Below, piece after piece: positions 55,670-64,000 of a stretch of DNA of 64,000 nt. Source of the DNA: Azolla caroliniana (Eukaryota; Polypodiophyta); the NCBI GenBank assembly GCA_043228905.1, contig JBHGNT010000001.1, positions 27,032,001 through 27,096,000 of the forward strand. The letters are read 5' to 3'. A program made the translations under genes and the position numbers. Each line of letters begins with the position of its first letter. Position 1 is the stretch's first letter. The notes under the pieces are model-generated. The model had not been told where the DNA came from. It saw only the letters and a list, made by a program, of their open reading frames with translations, and ran no database searches.

Positions 55670-58600
55670 TCATTCCAAGATGGAGGGCGGAAAAAGCCAT
55701 CTTGGTGGAGCATATCTCCACTTTATTCTCTCACTAAAAGAGGTGAAGACCTCTGACTTTTTCCAAATTTCTCGAATTTGTTGTTGTTTACGAATCACAA
55801 CCATAGGCTCACCGGTTATTGCCTCATATTGACCTCTTAGAGTATGTAAGGGCATTAACCATATCTTCTTGACTAACTCAACCGCATTTTGTTTACCTTT
55901 TTGAAATACACATTTACTTCTAGCCTTCCACAATACCCAAACTACCAAAGAAGATATCGTAAACCGGACCTTGTCCTCTTCCAAACAACGAATTGTGGTA
56001 GTATAAGAGACCTCCAATACATGTCTTCCATCGGAGAGAAGAAGAAAATCAACATACTCCTTTTCATACTTATGTATTTCTTTAGTCAATCTTCCCCATC
56101 TCACAAAACCCCATGTGTACACATGTTTGCTATATATAGGATACAACATTCTCAACATTCTTTTCCAAATAGCTCTAACAATAGGACATATCCATAAAAT
56201 ATGGTAAACCGATTCAATGGGAGAACCACAAATATCACATTTTAAATCATGGCAATGCCCCCGCATCCATGACTTCACAGGAATGCCATAATGTATCAAC
56301 AACCATCCAAATAACACAACTTTTTTAGGAATTTGCATAGCCCACAACCATTTCCAATAAGCATTCAACCAAGAGTATGTTACATTACCAGATCTCCAAA
56401 GTTTACAAGTTCCTGGCGTAACAACCACACCCCTCCTTGACAATTCTCTACCCATTTTTACCGAATACTAAAAAAATGGGATTTGCTTACCTAACATTCC
56501 TTGCGTTGATATGGTTTGCGATTTCCACTCACCGGGATCCCACAAAAGGCGATCAATGGGCTTATTCTCACAGACCCACAATTCAGAGAGATTGTTTATA
56601 GGGAAAAGTACCATGATACCCTTGGAAGTTCATCTATTTACCAGAATGCCCCTAGAAGTTCCAAATTTACCAAACTACCCCTATGCCCAAAAAATTACAC
56701 TTTATAAAGTAATTATACACTCAAATCTACAAGCCCTATTTACCAAAGATGGAAGAAATGGACCCAAACTAGCCTTATTTACCAAAGATTTGAGTGTATA
56801 ATTACTTTATAAAGTGTAATTTTTTGGACATAGGGGTAGTTTGGTAAATTTGGAACTTCTAGGGGCATTCTGGTAAATAGACGAACTTCCAGGGGTATCT
56901 TGGTACTTTTCCCTTGTTTATATCATTTGGATGTGGATTCAACATCCATTTTTTAACTGTCTTCCACAATATATGAATAGGCAACATATTCCCTTGAGTT
57001 ACAATTTCGTCTTCAACAAAGAGATAATGAAATCGTCTAGAAGGCAAAACATCAAAGTAAAGTCATTCATGAGAGTTTTATAACCCTTGACCCCCAACAA
57101 GACATGTAAGGATGAAAACATACCATACCAAAACAAACTAGTTTGAGAAGGCTAAAAGGAAGACATCGTAAAGACTCTATCCATTTCTGCATACATAATG
57201 TTCGCTCCCCAAATTGTTCTACAAACATGGGCTTTTTTTTCCATCGCTGAAGAAGAAAAAGTCAGCCAATTCCCCCATTGACTCAGTTTCACCTTTATCA
57301 AAGTCAACCCAATTCAACCTAGTTCTCTTCCCTAACATTACCCCCTCCTTTGATGTAAATAGTGGGTTTGATATGAGGGGTTGGCACAACCATTCCTCCG
57401 TATATGATGGTAGATATTGGACTAAATTATGTTTAAAATCCCTCCATGCCTTCATGATACCCCTAAAAAACTTATCATGGCGAAAAATATCAATGGAATG
57501 ATTAAAACCTCTTAAACCACTGTCTAATACTATCTTTCCAATTGCCACATGTAGAAGGCATAACTTTAACCATTCTCTACCTTAAGATTTTTTTCCAAGG
57601 CTCCTCACCAGGCAACAAACCTCTTATAATAAAATTTCCCCAAAAAGCCTTACATTATAAAAGAGGATCAATCAATCCAAGACCACCCTGGTCCTTTGGA
57701 CCTGTAATAACTTTCCAAGATACCTTGGCTCTCACATATGAACAACCTTTAGATCCCTAAAGGAAATTCCTAATAAGCCTTTGTACTTGTGATAAAGTAG
57801 AACGTGAGCACAACCAAGATGATAAAATGTACCATGTGGAAGCCAACAATACTTGATTGGCAACAACCCTACCTGCCAATGACAATTTAGAAGTATTCCA
57901 ATATAACAATTTCTTCCTTATAGCAAGCAACAGGGGAGCTACATGATCTTCTGACGAAAGATTAATACCTACCTGACATCCCAAGTATCTTATAGGTTTA
58001 CCATGCAGAATCCATTGAAACTCTTCCTGTGGACACCACAAAGGGTTTACTGTGTTACCTACCCAGAACCTCACCGACTTATTCTAATTAATAACAGTTC
58101 TAGAGCATAGCAAAATGTATCAATAGCCCATTGTACTCTTGAAAGTTTATCGTGAGAACCTTGCGAATACAAGGTTGTATCATCAACAAATTGACAATCC
58201 ATAATTTGTTCCTCTAACCATGGTCATTGCAGCCTTTTTATATTCACAACATTACTTGTAAGAAAACTACTAAAAGCTTCTCCAATCATCAAATTTAAAA
58301 TAGGAGCCAACGGACATCCCTGTCTCACTAACCTCGAAATTGAAAATGATTGGTCTAGCTCTCTAGCTACTAATACCCTACTTTGAGACAACCGTTAACC
58401 ATTGATTAGGAAAACCCAACTTTTCTATGGTGCCCCTCAAAAAAGACCAATATGCTCTGTCATAAGCCTTTTCGAAATCCAACAACTAGATTGCTAAATC
58501 CTCTTTCCTTTCTTGTGAAATTGCAACCGCTTCCCAAAATAAAAAAAAAGTTATCCAATATACTCCTATCTTGTAAGAACCCTATTTGGGTGTTATGAAT

Positions 58601-59385
58601 GATGTATGATAAAAAAAGGCTGCAATCTCATAGCCAACAACTTGAAATATATATTGTAAATAGTATTCAATATAGTAATGGGTTGTCATTTCCTAATATC
58701 AACCACTACCCCTTCCAACTTAGGAATAAGATATATCATACCTTCTGTCTATTTACTTGGCATAAATCCAATGTCAAACACCTCATGGAATGCAACTGTA
58801 ATGTCAGTCCCAATAAACTCCCAATAATTCCAGAAAAAATCTGTTGAAAGCCCATTAGTACCTGGGCATACACGGGAGCCAATTGCATCCAAATCAACCC
58901 TTACTTCAAAAATTGAAATCGTCTTAACCAAAACATTTGACATATGGAGTGAAACACGTGCGTGCATGGATTGCCACACAACTCTACGACTCTCCAATTG
59001 ATCAAGTGTAAAACATTTAGCAGACAATAAATTGCAATAAAATTACGTAGATATCCCTCATTTCTCTAGCATCCTCCGTAATGGATCCCTCATCCCTATG
59101 CAGTTGTTTCATCCCATTACAAGTTCTTTTTGTAGTTACAATTTTGAAAAAATCAGCTGAAACTTTATCCCCCACTTGTGCCCACTTTGTAGCAAACACA
59201 TTATAAGTGCATTGAGCCCAAGTATCTTGTAATTTACAGAGCTTAGCATTATTTAATTCAAACATCACCCAAGTAGCCCATGGCATACGTTGCGGAAAAT
59301 GTTGCAAAGAAGAAACCGATCGCTTAATACTCAATATCTTAGTTTTGAGTTGACACCGTTCCTCCTGGAACTTCCCTTAGATAGG
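55670..59385 (-). pseudogene. LINE F ORF2 remnant: linker, RT, zinc-binding C-terminus
   Basis: From right to left on the minus strand: linker (KRSVSSLQHFPQRMPW, KWAQVGDKVSADFFKIVTTK, about 59334-59045), RT entry (CPGTNGLSTDFFWNYWEFIG), LDFEKAYD (near 58460-58483), FVDD box (near 58176-58187), KPIRYLGCQVGI, KLSLAGRVVANQVLLA (58074-57760), and the zinc region (PKKVVLFGWLLIHYGIPVKS, CDICGSPIESVYHILWIC) ending APRWLFPPSILE at 55670. The ending PRWLFPP is shared with LINE J. Numerous stops and frameshifts; inactive. Confidence 0.87.
56601..56913. mobile_element. Mutator-type foldback MITE in LINE F
   Basis: 313 bp with terminal inverted repeats of about 130 bp, GGGAAAAGTACC...GGTACTTTTCCC, and a short unique centre around 56735-56785. 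Flanked by a perfect 9-bp direct repeat TTGTTTATA (56592-56600 and 56914-56922). A 9-bp target duplication and long inverted repeats fit Mutator-like elements. No coding capacity. Confidence 0.93.
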
Positions 59386-59419
59386 TTTCACATTAGCTCA
59401 TGGACACTCCAAGCTAGTT

Positions 59420-59549
59420 TTGTAAATAGTAGAAAGGGCCCTTGTCCTAGCTTAGTTGGTATATAAACCAACTCATTGTAACTTAGTCACCGTTGGATGT
59501 ATTTTGTTTCGTTAATATAATATACGTTTTTGGCTATCTTTGTCTCTTG

Positions 59550-59589
<40 letters not shown>

Positions 59590-59659
59590 TGTTACACATA
59601 CACACACCTACGTTCACCTTCCGCTGCATTGCAATCACCACAGACTCCATTTCCTAACA
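59420..59659 (+). repeat. LTR of copia D (5' end uncertain)
   Basis: The right edge is firm: it ends CCTAACA at 59659 directly before a primer site. It carries GGTATATAAACC (TATA box, near 59458), TTAATATAATATACG and a (CT)n tract (59551-59588). The left edge is unclear because LINE F coding reaches about 59385; the LTR may be truncated. Confidence 0.65.
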
Positions 59660-59671
59660 TGGTGTCAGAGC
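59660..59671 (+). other. Primer-binding site of copia D
   Basis: TGGTGTCAGAGC, one base from the iMet-tRNA complement seen in copia A, adjacent to the LTR end CA. Confidence 0.85.
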
Positions 59672-59760
59672 GTGTGGTTGCTTGATCAAGCATTTTCGAC
59701 TGTGTTGTGCTACACGCCGACGATCAATAGAACCGGCCCATCGACAGAGAAAAAATCACC

Positions 59761-60668
59761 ATGAATACTCAAATGGGAAGCGCTCTTCCTACCGAGAAGC
59801 TCGACAGAACGAACTTCGCATCTTGGGAATACAAGATGCGTCAATATCTTGTCGGACAAGGTTATTGGAGCTACATCGAAGGATCTCACGAATCACACCC
59901 CAACCCAACACACGCCGACTATCCCGCTTGGGAGCAGGCCGCAAGCCGTGTGTTGTATTGTCTAGCATCATGCGTTCATGATCATATGCTTGGCTACATT
60001 CGAGAGGCAAAAACGCCGAAGTAGGCGTGGAAAAATCTCAAAAAGATTTTCGCAGCCAACACAGCCGCACGCAAGCTCCAGCTTCGTCAGGAGCTGAATA
60101 GCATCCAACAGAGGGACATGTCAATCTCAAGCTATACCTTGAAGATCAAGGAGCTGTGTGACACCCTTGGATCGATCAATGTCATCATTGATGATGATGA
60201 ACTGGTGCAGATATGCCTCAGAGGCTTCGCACCGCGTTTTGGCACGATTAGATCAACCATTCTTGCAAGGGAGAACCCTCCCTCCTTCTTCGACCTTCAA
60301 TCGATATTGCTAGTCGAAGAGAATCACGCTCGATAAAGGAGCAACACATCAGATGGTCATCTGCTCTACTCCCAATCTGATAATAGAAGAGATTTCGGTC
60401 ATGGAAACACATGTCATTTCGGACAAGGCCATAATGATCAGCGGAATCAAGGGCATAACTCCCACCAGTGGCAAGCGGACAGGAACGGGCCCAAAGAGCT
60501 TGGCGGAAGGGGGAGTCATAACGCCGGACCAAGGAATCGTTGTAACCCAGTCGAGTGCGGGTACTGGGGAAAACCCGGCCACTACGAAGAAGAGTGCCAG
60601 AAGAAGAAACGTGAGGCAGGCCAACAACTCACGAACTATGCCCTGAACTCTGACTACGACGACCGTGG
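59761..60668 (+). pseudogene. copia D gag with altered zinc knuckle
   Basis: ATG at 59761: SALPTEKLDRTNFASWEYKM, GQGYWSYIEG. A TAG at about 60022 is followed by AWKNLKKIFAANTAARKLQL, SSYTLKIKELCDTLGS, ENPPSFFDLQSILLVEENH, another stop (60336), then a His/Asn/Gln/Gly-rich linker. The nucleocapsid knuckle reads CGYWGKPGHYEEEC: the second Cys is Trp, so one zinc ligand is lost. Confidence 0.88.
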
Positions 60669-61862
60669 CAGAATGTTCATAATGAAGCACGAAGCACACT
60701 CGATGTCTGCATTTGTGACAACTAGTGCCTTCACTCCTAATAGTGTATGGTTTGTCGATTCGGGAGCTTCCAATCACATGACTTCCCATGAAGATTGGTT
60801 CCGGGAATTACGAAAGCCCGAACGTCTCGGATATGTCGAAACAGGTGATGATACGACTCATCCAATACAGCATATCGAGAATGTCCCATTCAGAAACGAC
60901 GGCGAATAGACCTACCTCAAGAACGTACTGCATGTTCCCACCATCACGAAAAATCTGGTCTCGGTCGGCCAGATTGTAGAACAAGGAATGCAAGTATGCT
61001 TCAACAATGATGGGTGCTTCATTGAAAAAGGCGATCAAATCGTAGTTCACGACAGATGAGAAGGCCGTATGTTCATCCTCGAGTCAAGTGAAGTAAAGTT
61101 AGCTATGTACGCAAAAGGCCAGAAAGTCGAAACGACACAAGAGAATCGGCCACATCAATCTCCAGAAGCTTCAGAACATGCAGACAAAAGGAGTCGTAAT
61201 CAGACTCCCGAACTTTACGGCAAAGGAGATCACAGGCGTGTGCGAAGCATGCCAATTCGGAAAACAACACCGTCACCCATTCCCTAAAGAGCGGAATGTG
61301 AGCAAAGGAATCTTGGATGTCGTACATTCAGATGTGTGGGGACCAGCTCAAGCAGCAACATTCGGCAAATGCCGATACTATGTCACCTTCATCGACGACT
61401 TCTCCAGGAACACCTGGATCTATTCGATGAAGTAGAACAGTGAAGTATTCAAGCACTTCCAGACATTCAAAGCCGAAGTTGAAAAAACTATGGAACGACA
61501 TGTACGTTGTCTTCGATTAGATGGAGGCAAAGAATATTTCTCGGATGAGTTCCCGGCGTATCTCCGCAAGGAAGGAATCTGACGAGAGTTCTCGTGTCGA
61601 CATACACCTCAACAAAACGGCGTAGTTGAGCGTAAAAACCGCCACATACTAGAAGTCGCATGAACCATGATGAATGAGAAGAACCTGTCGAAATCGTACT
61701 GGGCAGAAGCGGCGAATATGGCCATATATCTCATGAATAAGTGCACAACCTCAGGAATACACGACATAACTCCTCATGAGAAGTTCTTTGGAAAGAAGCC
61801 AGACTTATCGCATGTCCACATTTTCGGTTCTATCGCCTACGTACATATTCCCGACGATACGC
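60669..61862 (+). pseudogene. copia D protease and integrase, cut by gypsy E
   Basis: The protease site is intact in sequence (VWFVDSGASNHMTSHEDW). Pre-integrase NLVSVGQIVEQGMQV, MFILESSEVKLAMYAKG, RIGHINLQ and zinc block CEACQFGKQHR are present. The integrase core has DVVHSDVWGP, YYVTFIDDFSRNTWIY, LDGGKEYFSDEF, HTPQQNGVVERKNR, so the triad residues are recognisable. Stops at about 60907, 61058, 61432, 61578 and 61661 and a frameshift near 61135 inactivate it; several look like CGA to TGA or CAG to TAG changes. The frame ends at YVHIPDD, where element E begins (61863). Confidence 0.88.
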
Positions 61863-62505
61863 TGTCGCGTTATTACGCGCGTGCGTGGAGAAAGGCGGGA
61901 CCACGGGGGTCTTGGACTAGGGAGTAGAGGAGAAGGAATCGGACATGGAATGGAAGCTTTGCTCAAGAAGGAGAAGAATGAACAAGAGATTAACTCAAAC
62001 AAGAGGAAGATGGAGACAAGAAGATCAACAAGATATATTAAAATGAAATGAACGATTACAAAACGGTGGCCGCGTAGGCCGCACCAAACGACTACTCGAA
62101 ACCCTAACCCTAACCCTGATGCTTGACCTACGTGGTATACCTCGCACACTCAAAATAGGCAACCCCCACAATGGTGCCTTCTCTCTCCTTTTATAGCACA
62201 AGGAGGGAAGACCATTTACAAAAGTGAGACTAAAATATCCTCTTTCATTCAAAGGGGATATTTGCCTTGATTTGGGGGAGGGTGAGATTGATGGCCCCTT
62301 AACTCCCACCTCCTCACAAACAACTAGGTACCTATGTACCGCATAGTACCTCTCTCTCTCTCTCTCTCGCGTGGATGTGCGTACAACCATATCACCTTCA
62401 TACCTTTATTACTATCAAATACATTATGTACGTGTACAATGTTGCACATCGCTCTTTGGCTCTCGTTGCTCGGGTTTTCGCTTGTGGACGAAAATCTTCA
62501 CGACA
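61863..62505 (-). repeat. 3' LTR of gypsy element E
   Basis: On the minus strand it starts TGTCGTGAAG (62505) and ends GCGTAATAACGCGACA (61863). The start, the end and the block GTCCAAGACCCCCGTGGTCC are shared with the LTR of element C, so E and C belong to one lineage. It carries GCTATAAAAGGAG (TATA, near 62190) and a short telomere-like TTAGGG run (plus strand CCCTAA, about 62101-62118). A (CT)n tract lies at 62349-62369. Confidence 0.9.
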
Positions 62506-62520
62506 TCCACCCCCACCTAA
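62506..62520 (-). other. Polypurine tract of gypsy E
   Basis: On the minus strand TTAGGTGGGGGTGGA directly precedes the LTR start, the counterpart of TTTGATGGGGGCGGA in element C. It fixes the orientation: the internal region of E runs right to left and leaves the window. Confidence 0.88.
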
Positions 62521-64000
62521 CCGCACATCCTCCGGTATGTGCCAAAACATAAGGGAGAGAACACGAGATTTTCGGCCACGACGACCGACTGAGTCCTTAG
62601 CGTCCTCGTGGGCCCGCCCGGCTTTGTCTTCCACTTCGAGCAAGACCACCCCGTCCACACGAACCACCGCCGCCTTCCGGCCCACCATCCTCGCCGAATG
62701 GTCTCGAACCGTCGATGCCATCCGATCCGCCACACTCGATGATGTTCGCCGAGTCGTTGCCTCCACCTGATCCGCCACGTCCACTGTGGGTCCTCGAACC
62801 ACCGACTACATCCGGCCCGCCGTATCCGATGCCCGTGCTTTCCTCCCCGTTCGGTCCTCCCGAACGTCGTCGCCGACCCGGTTGCTCTTCCTTTGTCCGC
62901 CTCGTATATCCTCCGGATGCGCTCCCGGTCGCATGCCGGATTCCGCCCTTTGCGTGCCGCACACCTTGGCGGGCCGACTCTCTTTGCTCCGCGCTTGCCT
63001 TCCGTAGGCTTTCCCCGTATGTCGATGTTGCCCTCCGAATGCGTGCTCGTGCTTCGGTCCTTCGATGACCCCATCACGCGTTTTTCGCTTTCCTCTTTTT
63101 CGCCGTGCTCTCTCGTAGTAGAGCGTATCGTAATCCCGACCTCCGTGTCGGTGTCCCTCGAGGCTCTCGTTATCGCCTCACCTCGACTTGCGCCCTCTTG
63201 GCCCGCTTGGCCTTGTATGCCCTCCGGGAAGCCACCGCGCTTTCTCTTCCCGGTGTGTACCCCGTTGTTCTCCACGCATCTCCTCCGTTTTCCTAGATAC
63301 GACTCTCCGCTCATGCCGATCGCGCTCGGCCCATGTCGTCGATCTTGGCGTTTCGCCGCGCCGTCCTTCGTCCCGTGCTTGCCTCTCGAAGGCTTGACCC
63401 GACCGTCATCATCGGTCAATCGTTGTCGCCCATCCGCCGTATGCATGCTTGTGTCTTGGCCCTCCACCGGCCGTATTGCATGCGTCTCGTGTCGTGCTTT
63501 CGCCGTAGACCCGACCTCCGCGTCGGTCTCCAACTCCTCGCCGCCACCCACCGCTTCTTCGTTCTCCTTTCGATCCGTGACCGCCGATGCCTCACGGGTA
63601 GGTGTGGAGGGTTCCTCCCACTCTCGGTTCACCACCGAGTCCTCGCCTCTCAAAGGCTCAATCGGTCCACCATTTCCGGTCACTCGTTAACGCTCTCTCG
63701 GATGCATGCTCGTTCTTGGGCCCTTCATCGACCGTAGTGCATGCTTCGTGTTACGCCCTTCATCCGCCGTAGACCCGACCTCCACGTCGGCCACTTCTTC
63801 CTTTGTCACCGTAGCCCGTTCCGACCCGAGCTCGCCATCTTGGACCCGCTCGTCCATCATCTCATACCGGATACCCGCACCGATAACTTTGTCCGCTTCG
63901 GCCTCCGACTCCTCGCCGCCACCCGCCGTCTCTCCGGTCTCACGTTGATCCGCAACCGCCGAAGTCTCTAGAATGGGTGTGGAAGGTCCCTCTCGCTCTT
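62517..64000 (-). pseudogene. gypsy E 3' internal region: hydrophilic repeat-bearing ORF of unknown function
   Basis: GC- and CpG-rich minus-strand sequence upstream of the polypurine tract. A frame is open from 63683 to 62517 (388 codons, no ATG at its head) and continues to the window edge with one TAA near 63688. It encodes a Glu/Asp/Arg/Gly-rich protein with two diverged copies of a unit of about 100 residues: one with EEPSTPTREASAVTDRKENE, GGGEELETDAEVGSTAKARH, the other (63690-64000) with EGPSTPILETSAVADQRETG, GGGEESEAEAD, DVEVGSTADEGRN. Element C has nothing comparable between integrase and LTR. It may be a 3' extension, a rearranged gag-like region, or non-coding; no known domain recognised. 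A competing Gly-rich frame (62597-62962) also exists. Confidence 0.5.

Larger units (their letters stand above)
55545..59385 (-). mobile_element. LINE F, 5'-truncated L1-type element
   Basis: Minus-strand element ending (sense 3') near 55545 beside a T-rich tail. It retains the end of the linker, RT and zinc C-terminus but no endonuclease. Interrupted by a foldback MITE at 56601-56913. The right end lies next to the LTR of copia D. Confidence 0.85.

Noticed and set aside
62893-63690. A 265-codon plus-strand Ser/Pro/Arg-rich frame
   Set aside because: LTR and polypurine tract of element E show its sense strand is minus; the plus frame is probably the complement of that sequence.
1-64000. CRISPR arrays, operons or bacterial-type systems
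   Set aside because: The window is plainly plant nuclear DNA with introns and retrotransposons; the regular short repeats are microsatellites or two-copy tandem duplications.

Overview
This is nuclear DNA from a land plant, probably a seed plant with a large, repeat-rich genome. The evidence is GT-AG introns of plant size, an hnRNP with two RRMs and a Gly/Tyr-rich tail, Ty1/copia LTRs followed by a tRNA-iMet-type primer site (TGGTATCAGAGC), L1-type LINEs, MITEs, and many (CT)n/(GA)n tracts. I cannot name the species. I see only two ordinary protein-coding genes in 64 kb. Almost everything else is transposable elements, mostly inactivated and often nested. I saw no rRNA, tRNA or CRISPR structures.

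Layout. 1-5.3 kb: AT-rich flank with two old LINE fragments and a tandem duplication. 5.3-8.2 kb, minus strand: a six-exon hnRNP-type gene (560 aa, all splice junctions in phase). 8.4-12.6 kb: intergenic, with a Ty3/gypsy RT relic and a hAT-type MITE. 12.6-35.3 kb: one nested cluster. Copia element A (target-site duplication AAAGT) carries copia element B in its 3' LTR (TSD GTTCA). B in turn carries a 5.1-kb non-L1 LINE (H) in its 5' LTR, a GC-rich Ty3/gypsy element (C) in its gag, and two RT-less LINEs (G2, G1) in its 3' LTR. 35.3-47 kb: an old copia relic (X, minus strand) broken by a 7.1-kb L1-type LINE (J, 17-bp TSD), a MITE and a 42-bp LINE stub. 50.4-53.7 kb, plus strand: a gene for a 142-aa acidic nuclear-type protein, rebuilt from four coding exons plus a 5'UTR intron. 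55.5-59.4 kb, minus strand: a truncated L1-type LINE (F) holding a Mutator-type foldback MITE (9-bp TSD). 59.4-61.9 kb: copia relic D, interrupted by a minus-strand gypsy element (E) that runs off the right end and shares LTR-end sequence with C.

How it fits together. A and B are related non-autonomous copia elements. Both lack most of RT and RNase H, so they must have been mobilised by an autonomous relative; D belongs to the same broad family. The main pattern is that LINE pieces of at least two kinds sit inside (CT)n/(GA)n tracts, with the tract on both sides. Three of the four are in the CT tract of the two LTRs of one copia element. This suggests microsatellite-targeted or microsatellite-tolerant LINE integration. 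Other points worth checking are a UGA-CGG stop joining two same-frame ORFs in LINE H, and a gypsy 5' LTR that carries 86 bp of the host copia's gag, as expected from a conversion tract that overran the 3' LTR.
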